The notes under the pieces were generated by a model that had not been told where the DNA came from, ran no database searches, and worked only from the letters and a program-made list of their open reading frames with translations. Below, one piece after another: positions 35,818 to 43,255 of a DNA stretch of 64,000 bases; within the stretch, counting starts at the first letter, position 1; the number at the start of each line of letters is the position of its first letter. The position numbers were made by a program, and so were the translations under genes. Source of the DNA: Solibacillus sp040273735 (GTDB taxonomy: Bacteria > Bacillota > Bacilli > Bacillales_A > Planococcaceae); the NCBI RefSeq assembly GCF_040273735.1, contig NZ_JBELZM010000002.1, positions 310,001 to 374,000 on the forward strand, written 5' to 3'.

Positions 35818-36048
35818 TTTTTGTTTAGTTGAAACAGACTGTGATTAAGCGTCAAAAATGTATTTTTATTTTAAACTAGAGATTAAATTTTATGCGAAAT
35901 TTGCAGCTGATCACTTTCCTTTTTATGTAGAAAACAGTCGGAAAAAACGGATTTTTGAACATATGTACGGTTTTTTCTTGTTTTTCCTTTATGCAAATGG
36001 TAGTGTAAATATACATATATTCCTATACATTTTAATGAGGTGACTTTT

Positions 36049-36498
36049 GTGAACAAAGGACAGCGCCATATACGCATCCGTGATATTATTACAAATAACG
36101 AAATCGAGACACAGGACGATTTAGTCGATCAGCTGAAAAATGCCGGATACAACGTCACTCAAGCAACGGTTTCACGAGATATTAAAGAATTGCATTTAGT
36201 AAAAGTACCGTTACAGGACGGTCGTTATAAATATAGTTTACCAGCAGACCAACGTTTCAACCCAATTCAGAAATTGCATCGTTCGTTGGCAGATGCTTTC
36301 GTTTCGATTGATGGAGCTTCACATTTTCTAGTAATGAAAACATTGCCGGGGAATGCGAATGCAATCGGATCATTGCTGGACCATCTGGACTGGTCGGAAA
36401 TTTTAGGAACGATTTGTGGAGACGATACGATTTTAATCATGTGTCGAACAGAGGACGAACGTGAAGAAATAAAAAATCGCTTATTAGATATGCTGTAA
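36049..36498 (+). CDS. argR: Arginine repressor ArgR/AhrC
   Basis: Hexameric arginine-responsive regulator of 149 residues, the same length as B. subtilis AhrC. An N-terminal winged helix (ETQDDLVDQLKNAGYNVTQATVSRDIKEL) is followed by a C-terminal arginine-binding domain (LPGNANAIGSLLDHLDWSEILGTICGDDTILIM). The start is GTG 36049 (MNKGQRHIRIRDII), seven bases after GAGGTG. The 270 bases upstream are AT-rich and hold a possible operator near 36010-36025, but I cannot define an ARG box. Confidence 0.96.
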   Translation: MNKGQRHIRIRDIITNNEIETQDDLVDQLKNAGYNVTQATVSRDIKELHLVKVPLQDGRYKYSLPADQRFNPIQKLHRSLADAFVSIDGASHFLVMKTLPGNANAIGSLLDHLDWSEILGTICGDDTILIMCRTEDEREEIKNRLLDML

Positions 36499-36514
36499 AC
36501 CGAGGTGGAATGGT

Positions 36515-38206
36515 TTGTTAAGAGAATTAAGCATTCGAAATTTTGCTATTATTGATGATTTAACCGTTAGTTTTTTCGGTGGTTTAACTGTTTTGACAGG
36601 TGAAACAGGTGCCGGAAAGTCGATCATTATTGATGCGGTTAATATATTGGCTGGCGGACGCGGCTCTACCGAGTTTATCCGCCACGGAGAAAAAAAGGCG
36701 GAACTGGGCGGATTATTTCATGTAAATAATAGTCTGCATCCGATTTTTGCGAAACTCGAAGAACATGGGATTGAATCTGAAGAAGATACGATTATTTTAC
36801 GACGTGATTTGCATGATTCAGGAAAAAGTGTTTGCAGAGTGAACGGCAAACTTGTTCCATTATCTGTTTTACGGGATATTGGCGGCAGTTTAATCGATAT
36901 TCATGGTCAACATGAAAATCAGGAGCTTATGGATGAAAAATTCCATATCAATTTACTGGATCATTATGCACATAATATGCTTCAGCCAGTGAAAGCGAAG
37001 TACGATGAAGCATATGAAGCGTATCGTCAATTAAAAAGAGAAGTGGCCGAGCTAAGTATGGACGAGCAGCGAATGGCACAGCGCATTGATTTATATCAAT
37101 TCCAAATCCAGGAATTGGAACAGGCCGGCTTAAAAATTGATGAAGAAGAGGCATTGGATGAAGAACGCCTCCGTTTAATGAATTTCCATAAAATATTTGA
37201 ACGTGCGAACATTGCGTATTCAGCGATTTCCGATGATGGAACAGGACTGGATTTCATCGGTAATGCGATGAATGCACTAGAAGACATTGTGGCACTTGAT
37301 CCGAATTTCAAAGAGGCTTCAGAAGCGGTCACTTCAAGTTTTTATGCATTGCAGGATGCGGCATATCAGGTAAAAAATGTACTCGATGATTTAGAGTATG
37401 ACGCAGAGCGGTTGAATGAGGTTGAGCAGCGTCTTGCTTTATATCAAACTATGAAACGTAAGTACGGTACGACAGTTGAAGAGATATTAACGTATCATGA
37501 AAAAATTGAAGAAGAGTTAAGCCAGCTTATGAACCGTGATGAAACATTGCAGAAAAATGAGCAATTGCTGGCGAAAATGGAAGCAGAACTAAATGAAATT
37601 GCCGTAGAGTTGACGACAATTCGCAAAGAAAATGCAATCAAGCTAAGTGATGCGATTATGAATGAGCTGCGTATGCTTCATATGGAAAAAGCGCAGTTTA
37701 TCGTTAAATTTGAGCCGCTGAATCAGCTGGACGCGAACGGCAAGGATTTTGTCGCATTTTACATTTCTACAAATGTTGGAGAACCACCGAAGTCGTTACC
37801 TAAAGTCGCTTCCGGCGGGGAACTTTCGCGTATGATGCTGGCGCTGAAAACTATATTCTCTTCGTCAAACGGCATTACGTCAATTATTTTCGATGAAGTC
37901 GATACGGGTGTAAGCGGACGTGTCGCTCAGGCTATTGCCGAAAAAATTGCCGCAATTTCAGTTAATTCACAAGTTTTATGTATTTCTCACTTGCCGCAAG
38001 TTGCCGCAATGGCTGATCATCATTACTACATTAAAAAGCAAGTTGAGCATAACCGTACATTTACTTCAATTACGGAAATGGAAGAAAAGGAACGAATTGT
38101 GGAAATCAGCCGCATGATGAGCGGGGCAGAAATCACAGATCTGACATTACAACATGCTTCAGAATTAATCCACATGGCCAATGAACGTAAGGAAATGATG
38201 AATTAA
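36515..38206 (+). CDS. recN: DNA repair protein RecN
   Basis: SMC-like ATPase of 563 residues acting early at double-strand breaks. Walker A is LTGETGAGKSIIIDAVNIL near residue 28. There are two coiled coils (about 150-350), an ABC signature SGGELSRMMLALK and Walker B SIIFDEVDTGVSGRVAQAIAEKI. The start is TTG 36515 (MLRELSIRNFAIID) after GAGGTGG. It lies 16 bases after argR, so the two are co-transcribed. Confidence 0.96.
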   Translation: MLRELSIRNFAIIDDLTVSFFGGLTVLTGETGAGKSIIIDAVNILAGGRGSTEFIRHGEKKAELGGLFHVNNSLHPIFAKLEEHGIESEEDTIILRRDLHDSGKSVCRVNGKLVPLSVLRDIGGSLIDIHGQHENQELMDEKFHINLLDHYAHNMLQPVKAKYDEAYEAYRQLKREVAELSMDEQRMAQRIDLYQFQIQELEQAGLKIDEEEALDEERLRLMNFHKIFERANIAYSAISDDGTGLDFIGNAMNALEDIVALDPNFKEASEAVTSSFYALQDAAYQVKNVLDDLEYDAERLNEVEQRLALYQTMKRKYGTTVEEILTYHEKIEEELSQLMNRDETLQKNEQLLAKMEAELNEIAVELTTIRKENAIKLSDAIMNELRMLHMEKAQFIVKFEPLNQLDANGKDFVAFYISTNVGEPPKSLPKVASGGELSRMMLALKTIFSSSNGITSIIFDEVDTGVSGRVAQAIAEKIAAISVNSQVLCISHLPQVAAMADHHYYIKKQVEHNRTFTSITEMEEKERIVEISRMMSGAEITDLTLQHASELIHMANERKEMMN

Positions 38207-38212
38207 ATATAC

Positions 38213-38253
38213 AAAAACCGTCTAAAATTTAAAAATTTTTAGACGGTTTTTTA
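38213..38253 (+). terminator. Terminator of argR-recN
   Basis: AAAACCGTCTAAAAATT-type stem pairing with AATTTTTAGACGGTTTT, followed by a T-run. Confidence 0.88.
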
Positions 38254-38346
38254 TTTTTTAAAACGTATAAGTTTCAAGGTCGCGGAGCAGCAAGGATTAC
38301 AACGAATACATACTAATTTTTCCTCATATCAACAAAATTTTTCCGT

Positions 38347-38375
38347 TCATAACTCCGTCAAATTTTCACATAGTA
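38347..38375 (+). promoter_or_regulatory. Candidate forespore (sigma-F/G-type) promoter of spoIVB
   Basis: TCATA at 38347-38351 and CATAGTA at 38369-38375 with a 17-base spacer resemble the sigma-G consensus. Forespore control is expected for spoIVB. The -35 starts with T rather than G, so the match is imperfect. Confidence 0.4.
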
Positions 38376-38396
38376 AGCGCATAGAGGAGGTGAAGA

Positions 38397-39323
38397 ATGA
38401 TAAAAAAATGGTCGATACTCGTTGCATTGCTTTTTATGTTATCACCAATAGAAGTATTGGGGAAATCATTAATTCCAATGGGCCATTCAATTGGCGTTCA
38501 GTTGGAGATGCCTTATGTAATAGTTGCACAGGACGTATTATTGGAAAATAGTGAGTGGTTGAAAAAGGGAGAACATATTTTAAAACTTAATGGTGAAAAA
38601 GTAAGCCAGTTAGAAGACATTGCCGGCAAAGGCGAATCATTTACACTGACCGTTGAAAATGGAAAGCAACAACGAGAGATCAGCGTATCAGCTCATGAAC
38701 TGGTGCATTTAAAACCATTTTTAAAAAGTGAAACAGATGGAATAGGGACGTTAACGTATATCGATCCTGAAACGATGGAATACGGAGCGCTTGGACACCA
38801 AATTGTAGATTCTACAATGAAGCAGCCTCCGAAATTCAATGATGGTGCAATATTTGAAGCATCAATATCACAAGTGAAGAAAAGTACGCCTGGACAGCCA
38901 GGTTACAAAATTTCAGTTGTTGATAAATCTCAAATGCCACTTGGTTCAGTAATAAGCAATGATGTATACGGTATTTTTGGTAATTGGAAACAATCTTTAC
39001 ATGACAGTTTGCATCCGCCGCTGGAAATTATACATGCAAATGAGTTGAAAAAGGGAAAAGCACAAATCTTAACGGCAATCGACGGGGAAGAAGTCAATTT
39101 GTTTAATATCGAAATTGACAAACAAACGGATAATACGTTTACTTTCAACGTCGTCGATGAACGTCTTATAAAGAAAACGGGCGGTATTGTTCAAGGGATG
39201 AGCGGAAGTCCTATTATACAGAATAACCAGTTTGTTGGTGCGGTAACGCATATGTTTATCGAAGAACCAACAAAAGGTGCCGGTATTCTTGTTATTGAAA
39301 TGCTGAAAAAGAGCCCGTACTAA
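38397..39323 (+). CDS. spoIVB: SpoIVB serine peptidase (short form)
   Basis: Forespore-secreted S55 protease that cleaves SpoIVFA and so triggers sigma-K processing. It has 308 residues against about 426 in B. subtilis. A signal-anchor (1-22) is followed by a compact PDZ domain (30-100) and the peptidase domain. The catalytic set fits His 134 (GALGHQIVD), Asp 254 and Ser 269 (TGGIVQGMSGSPII), with the same 15-residue Asp to Ser spacing as B. subtilis. About 100 residues of N-terminal linker and PDZ surroundings are missing. RBS GAGGAGGTGAAG. Confidence 0.9.
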   Translation: MIKKWSILVALLFMLSPIEVLGKSLIPMGHSIGVQLEMPYVIVAQDVLLENSEWLKKGEHILKLNGEKVSQLEDIAGKGESFTLTVENGKQQREISVSAHELVHLKPFLKSETDGIGTLTYIDPETMEYGALGHQIVDSTMKQPPKFNDGAIFEASISQVKKSTPGQPGYKISVVDKSQMPLGSVISNDVYGIFGNWKQSLHDSLHPPLEIIHANELKKGKAQILTAIDGEEVNLFNIEIDKQTDNTFTFNVVDERLIKKTGGIVQGMSGSPIIQNNQFVGAVTHMFIEEPTKGAGILVIEMLKKSPY

Positions 39324-39670
39324 AATACTTTTGACTATACTTTTTTAATAAAGTGTAGTCTTTTTTTGATTTTTTCATTACAATAGTACATAATGATAAA
39401 TCGACAAATGATGAACCATATATTTCCTTGTCGAGAAACAGAGAAAAGATAATACTTGTTACTTATTTTTTATGAAAGAAAAGGAAATTTAGTAATTCTG
39501 TCGAAACTTCACTAAAGGACAATGCAAAATAAGAGAGATCGAAAGACAACTGTCGCTCATTTTTGTTACAATTGTATTACACAGGAAGTTTGTACATTTG
39601 TAAGAAAGCTCATACAATTTGCCATTGTAATGAATATATAATAGATAGAATTATAAAAGGGGGATTTTAT
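39324..39670 (+). promoter_or_regulatory. spo0A upstream control region with several 0A boxes
   Basis: These 347 bases hold the spoIVB terminator and then an AT-rich control region. Matches to the 0A box TGTCGAA lie at 39400-39406 (minus, TGTCGAT), 39429-39435 (TGTCGAG), 39499-39505 (exact) and 39551-39557 (TGTCGCT). A sigma-H-like pair AAAGGAAAT (39480-39488) and GTCGAAA (39500-39506) overlaps the exact box. This fits autoregulated sigma-H transcription of spo0A as in B. subtilis. Confidence 0.6.
39333..39367 (+). terminator. Terminator of spoIVB
   Basis: GACTATACTT pairs with AAGTGTAGTC (one G-U) and is followed by seven T residues. Confidence 0.82.
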
Positions 39671-40462
39671 TTGTCAAAGGTGAAAATTGCGATTGCTGAT
39701 GATAATCGCGAATTAGTTAAAATGATGGAAGTGTATTTTACGAATCATCCGCAAATTGAAATTGTTGCAACAGCTTCTAACGGAAAAATCTGTATTAAAA
39801 TGTTGGAAGAGCATAAAATCGATGTTCTGCTATTGGATATCATTATGCCGCATTTGGATGGACTGGCTGTATTGGAAGAGATGTATAACGATGAACGTCA
39901 TACACAGACTCAAGTCATAATGCTAACTGCTTTTGGCCAAGAAGATGTAATGAAGCAGGCTGTGAATTACGGTGCATCTTACTTCATGTTGAAGCCTTTT
40001 GAATTTGAACAGCTTGTTCAAAAAATTCTGCATTGTGCAGGCAAGAAAATTGAACAAGAAAAACGTACACCGGTTTTATCAACGAGTACTCCTGCAAAAA
40101 TGGACACACGCTTATTAGATACAACGATTACAGGCATCATTAAAGAGATTGGTGTACCTGCACATATAAAAGGATACGCTTATTTACGTGAAGCGATCCA
40201 GATGGTTTACAATGATATTGAGTTACTAAGCTCGGTTACGAAAATCTTATATCCGGAAATCGCGAAAAAATTCGGGACAACCCCGTCACGTGTGGAACGT
40301 GCCATTCGTCATGCCATTGAAGTAGCCTGGAACCGAGGCAGCTATGAGAACATTTCGGAGCTGTTCGGCTATACAGTGCACCATATGAAATCAAAACCGA
40401 CTAACTCAGAGTTTATCGCAATGATTGCGGATAAGATCCGTATTGAAATGGTAGCGAGTTAA
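39671..40462 (+). CDS. spo0A: Sporulation master regulator Spo0A
   Basis: Response regulator of 263 residues. The receiver domain has Asp 10, Asp 11, phosphorylated Asp 56 (LLLDIIMP), and Lys 108 (MLKPF). The C-terminal DNA-binding domain (about 150-263) includes KFGTTPSRVERAIRHAIEVAWNRG and the ending KPTNSEFIAMIADKIRIEM. I chose TTG 39671 (MSKVKIAIADDNREL), which lies after AAAGGGGG. Phosphorelay-activated Spo0A starts sporulation. The last 89 bases are repeated at 41617-41706, so the final 29 residues may have been supplied by an integrated element. Confidence 0.97.
   Translation: MSKVKIAIADDNRELVKMMEVYFTNHPQIEIVATASNGKICIKMLEEHKIDVLLLDIIMPHLDGLAVLEEMYNDERHTQTQVIMLTAFGQEDVMKQAVNYGASYFMLKPFEFEQLVQKILHCAGKKIEQEKRTPVLSTSTPAKMDTRLLDTTITGIIKEIGVPAHIKGYAYLREAIQMVYNDIELLSSVTKILYPEIAKKFGTTPSRVERAIRHAIEVAWNRGSYENISELFGYTVHHMKSKPTNSEFIAMIADKIRIEMVAS
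40374..40462 (+). repeat. Direct repeat copy 1 (attL-like), functional spo0A 3' end
   Basis: 89 bases encoding the last 29 residues of Spo0A and its stop. Compared with copy 2 at 41617 there are five substitutions and one single-base difference, about 93 percent identity. No similarity extends to the left of CAGTGCACC. Confidence 0.88.
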
Positions 40463-40552
40463 GCGTTGGTATGACTGCCTTTGTAGCGTACAGGCTATCG
40501 GAGAATGACCGGTAAACTTAATATAAATACCGATTATATAACGGAATCAATA

Positions 40553-40599
40553 GCGCCTTCTAAGACAGTTTATTACGACTGTTTTGGGAAGCGTTTTTT
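40553..40599 (+). terminator. Terminator following spo0A
   Basis: CGCCTTCTAAGACAG pairs with CTGTTTTGGGAAGCG (14 of 15 including G-U) around TTTATTACGA and is followed by TTTTTT. Its left arm resembles the left arm of the hairpin at 41774. Confidence 0.82.
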
Positions 40600-40601
40600 C
40601 T

Positions 40602-40958
40602 ATGGAATTAAGTCCGTTTTTAATCGAATTGATCGGTACATGCTTGATTGTAGTGGCAATAGGATTCTCAAAAAAGACGATGAGTTCATATGAACAGTCG
40701 TTAAAACTTTTTGCACGTTACTAATGGGATTCATTTAATATTGACGAAGTTTTGGAAATGACAACGGAGCATGTGCGAGCTTATATCCGTTCAATTGAGT
40801 GAAGAGGCAAGTTCGAGGTAAGCGCTGAGGAAAATCCTGTTAATTATCCTAAGCGTAGAGGAGATTACAGTAAGGCAGTAAGCAAAACGACCTTAGCAAA
40901 TTATTTCCGTAACATTAAGGCGTTTTTGTCGGATCTATATAACAAGCAAACTACATAA
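40602..40958 (+). pseudogene. Tyrosine recombinase (integrase) N-terminal fragment
   Basis: One reading frame of 119 codons from ATG 40602 is interrupted by TAA at 40722 and TGA at 40800 but continues meaningfully: KKTMSSYEQSLKLFARY, stop, WDSFNIDEVLEMTTEHVRAY, stop, then KAVSKTTLANYFRNIKAFLS. This is the SAM-like core-binding domain of phage/ICE-type tyrosine recombinases. The catalytic domain with its Arg-His-Arg-Tyr set is absent. It is nonfunctional. The start lies 140 bases after spo0A, where an integrase of an element inserted there would be expected. Confidence 0.8.
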
Positions 40959-41044
40959 AAATTTGTTAAAGAATAAAAAAATGGTTATATAGATAGTCAA
41001 TTTGTATTTCTGACCAATCGTTGCTTAAAACATCGTTTAGGAAG

Positions 41045-41270
41045 TGTGTAGAACGTTCTTTAAGTCTTCATAGTCGGGATGTTGGTTTCTAAGTAGCTCC
41101 GCTAAATCCGTTGCCCCCCCAACGGCACTACGCTAAACTGCGCCGTCTGTAGTCAGTAAATTGTAAGCATCAAATTTAAAACACATCAACTCTTGAGGTT
41201 TATACAGGACGCACCATTCCATAAAACTCCGCAGCCTCTATATATTTCGCTACAATTCTTCAAAACTATC
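41045..41270 (-). pseudogene. Frameshifted coding remnant inside the element scar
   Basis: On the minus strand two frames carry protein-like sequence that runs from one into the other: VAKYIEAAEFYGMVRPV in the first, then YKPQELMCFKFDAYNLLTTDG, a TAG stop, and ATDLAELLRNQHPDYEDLKN in the second, ending TAA near 41045. The 7-base C run at 41114-41120 lies within it. It looks like a former gene of about 75 codons or more. I do not recognise the family. Confidence 0.4.
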
Positions 41271-41273
41271 CGA

Positions 41274-41468
41274 TTAATCCTCCTCAGTATAATCGATTAG
41301 CATTAGTTTTAATGCCCGTTTGCACTTGATATGCCAAATCAATCCTTTGGTTAGCAGTTTTTTAACGTCGATATTATCGGTATTAGCGATTAATATCCGT
41401 AATTTTTTAGTGCGTACTTTATGGAGCCGTATATCGTCTAAACATTTCCTTCTCTCAAGCTCATCCAA
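41274..41468 (-). CDS. Small hypothetical protein in the element scar (64 aa)
   Basis: A basic protein (MDELERRKCLDDIRLHKVRT to LKLMLIDYTEED) with a GAGGTG element about 9 bases before the ATG at 41468. It is rich in Lys, Arg and Leu and probably helical. I do not recognise it. It is the only intact ORF between the repeats and may be the last surviving element gene or a fragment. Confidence 0.5.
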   Translation of the reverse strand: MDELERRKCLDDIRLHKVRTKKLRILIANTDNIDVKKLLTKGLIWHIKCKRALKLMLIDYTEED

Positions 41469-41616
41469 GTTAGCACCTCATTTAGTTTGGTTAACATTAC
41501 CACATCGCGGATACATTTACACTATAAATCTTATTAATGCGCAGTGAAATTTAACTATGCAAGTAGTTAACCATCTCGCATCGCCTTAATTTAGCTCATG
41601 TATAAAATGGTGGAAC

Positions 41617-41706
41617 CAGTGCACCATAAGAAATCAAAACCGAGTAACTCAGAGTTTATCGCAATGATCGTGGATAAGATCCCGTATTGAAATGGTAGTG
41701 AGTTAA
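41617..41706 (+). repeat. Direct repeat copy 2 (attR-like), degenerate spo0A 3' end
   Basis: 90 bases matching the end of spo0A, still reading HHKKSKPSNSEFIAMIVDKI before a one-base insertion (GATCCCG for GATCCG) shifts the frame to a stop. No spo0A sequence precedes it, so it is an orphan 3' end, presumably the original chromosomal half displaced by integration. Confidence 0.88.
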
Positions 41707-41773
41707 ATATTAGTTTAAGTGCGTTTTACCACGGAATCTAATTTTTTATTACGAGAATATTACTTTATTAATT

Positions 41774-41818
41774 AGCCTTCTTAAACAGTTTCTTTCGACA
41801 GTTTAAGAAGGCTTTTTT
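41774..41818 (+). terminator. Terminator downstream of the degenerate spo0A copy
   Basis: AGCCTTCTTAAAC pairs perfectly with GTTTAAGAAGGCT around a 13-base loop, with TTTTTT after. It may be the original spo0A terminator and can also serve the convergent gene at 41843. Confidence 0.85.
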
Positions 41819-41842
41819 ATGTCATTATGATATTCGATTTTT

Positions 41843-42316
41843 TTATACCGTTCCAAAGGAATTATCCATTCTATTTGCTATAATGGAAATGTCTTCATCA
41901 ACGAATATGAACGTATCCTTGATTATTACATAACTATCAACTGCTTGAGCTAGATGCTCATCATTATCTAGTAGTTCTTTTAAATCTTCACTTACAAAAT
42001 AACAGTCTTCCGAACTATCATAAGAGCAGTCTTCTATCTCACTAATACCGGCATCTTTAAAGTAATTATTCATTTCGTTCAAAATGTTATATAATTTTTT
42101 ATCAGAGAAATACTTATATTCACTGCCATCAAACATCTTGATATATAAATATTCGAACTTATACTCACTCCATAGTTCATCCTCATTCATAAGTAACAGG
42201 AAAAGAAATCTTTCCTCTGCTTTATCATTTCTATAATAAATCTCTTCAGTATTCAACTCATAATTTTTAATCCTTTTTAGAAAAAGCCGTTTGTTATCAA
42301 GTACAATAACACTCAT
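41843..42316 (-). CDS. Acidic hypothetical protein (157 aa), possible immunity-type protein
   Basis: Very acidic, AT-rich gene product (MSVIVLDNKRLFLKRIKNYE to IANRMDNSFGTV) with runs of Asp, Glu and Tyr. It has no signal peptide and no membrane segment. AAAAGGATGG precedes the ATG at 42316. I do not recognise the family. Low GC, a lone position beside an element scar and small acidic composition are typical of orphan immunity proteins and other accessory genes, but that is inference only. No toxin partner is visible. Confidence 0.65.
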   Translation of the reverse strand: MSVIVLDNKRLFLKRIKNYELNTEEIYYRNDKAEERFLFLLLMNEDELWSEYKFEYLYIKMFDGSEYKYFSDKKLYNILNEMNNYFKDAGISEIEDCSYDSSEDCYFVSEDLKELLDNDEHLAQAVDSYVIIKDTFIFVDEDISIIANRMDNSFGTV

Positions 42317-42672
42317 TTCATAACCATCCTTTTACATTCATTGGTAATTTATGAGCATTTTAACCTAAAAAGAGGTTTTTTAGACTTTGTGAAACTATAA
42401 TTGATGTACATCATGTTACGCGAATAAAGAAATTTGTAATTAACGTTTAACAAAAAATTACAACGGGTAGAATTAAATAGTAAGGCTAAGAAATTATTCG
42501 TCTTCGTTTTTACCTCCTTTCTTTGGATAATATGTTTGAAAACGTATTATTCTTTTTGTGTCTAGCCGATGCTGGACACTTTTTTTGTTGTCATAGGATT
42601 TTAATATTAATTTCACATTATTAATATAATTTCGCAGTAGAATAGGGGGACAACAATAAGGAGCGATGATAA
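42317..42672 (+). other. AT-rich intergenic region with an orphan terminator
   Basis: These 356 bases lie between a leftward and a rightward gene and should hold two promoters. A good rightward terminator (42558-42587) has no upstream rightward gene, hinting at an unannotated short RNA. A perfect AAAGGAGGTA on the minus strand (42511-42520) has no start codon at a usable distance. Confidence 0.45.
42558..42587 (+). terminator. Orphan rightward terminator
   Basis: GTGTCTAGC pairs with GCTGGACAC around CGAT and is followed by seven T residues. No rightward CDS lies upstream within 2 kb except spo0A, which has its own terminator. Confidence 0.75.
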
Positions 42673-43107
42673 ATGAAACGATGGAAATACGTATTGATAC
42701 TTCTCGGCGTCCTAATGTTTTTTCTGCTTGTTAGATTTCCGCAAGATTTTGATGCATCTCCTACGACAACGGCCATTTCTCCGGATGAGGTTGTAAAAAA
42801 ATATAAGGAAGAACTACATGTTCAACGTGAGACGTGCTATAACGATATATTGCTGCTTGGTACATTAAGTAACACACAGCTTCAAACGATGGAAATGGAG
42901 CTTGAAAATTATTTAAGTGAACTGGGCACTTTAAGAAACGAGATTATAGAAAATAATATAAACCATCAAAACTTAACCAATTCAATTGAACTAGATATAC
43001 TAATGATTAATCGAACGCTTAGGGCTATTGAAACACAGGATGAAAAATATTTAAAAGACCTGTCAGATATGTATCATAATCTACTCCAATTCCAACATTC
43101 ACTATAA
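42673..43107 (+). CDS. Hypothetical membrane-anchored protein (144 aa)
   Basis: A signal-anchor at the N-terminus (RWKYVLILLGVLMFFLLVRF) is followed by a helical, probably coiled-coil extracytoplasmic domain (VVKKYKEELHVQRETCYNDI to YHNLLQFQHSL). AAGGAGCGATG lies before the ATG. I do not recognise a family and the neighbours give no functional hint. Codon use is ordinary for the region. Confidence 0.7.
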   Translation: MKRWKYVLILLGVLMFFLLVRFPQDFDASPTTTAISPDEVVKKYKEELHVQRETCYNDILLLGTLSNTQLQTMEMELENYLSELGTLRNEIIENNINHQNLTNSIELDILMINRTLRAIETQDEKYLKDLSDMYHNLLQFQHSL

Positions 43108-43255
43108 TAAAATATTATAGATGTTTCTAACTTATGAAATAGATACTTTACGACTAATTAGTGGACATGCTAAAAAACCTCCTTACAATCCAATTTTTAA
43201 CTAAACAATTATCGGAATTATGTATATACTGTAATGTATGAGGAGGTGGAATGGC

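Larger units (their letters stand above)
40374..41706 (+). mobile_element. Decayed integrative element scar at the 3' end of spo0A
   Basis: A region of about 1.3 kb is bounded by a direct repeat of the spo0A 3' end (40374-40462 and 41617-41706). It contains the core-binding domain of a tyrosine recombinase broken by stop codons, a frameshifted minus-strand coding remnant and one small minus-strand ORF. This is the expected scar of an element that integrates site-specifically in the spo0A 3' end, restores the gene with its own copy, and was then deleted internally. No transfer, replication or capsid genes remain, so the element type is unknown. Confidence 0.7.
41469..41842 (+). other. Non-coding right end of the element scar
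   Basis: These 374 bases hold the second spo0A repeat copy (41617-41706) and a terminator (41774-41818). I see no gene. The sequence between 41469 and 41616 shows no readable coding remnant. Confidence 0.6.

Noticed and set aside
41050..41061. LexA-type operator at AGAACGTTCT in the element scar
   Set aside because: A palindrome is present, but the spacing and flanks do not fit the CGAAC N4 GTTCG consensus.
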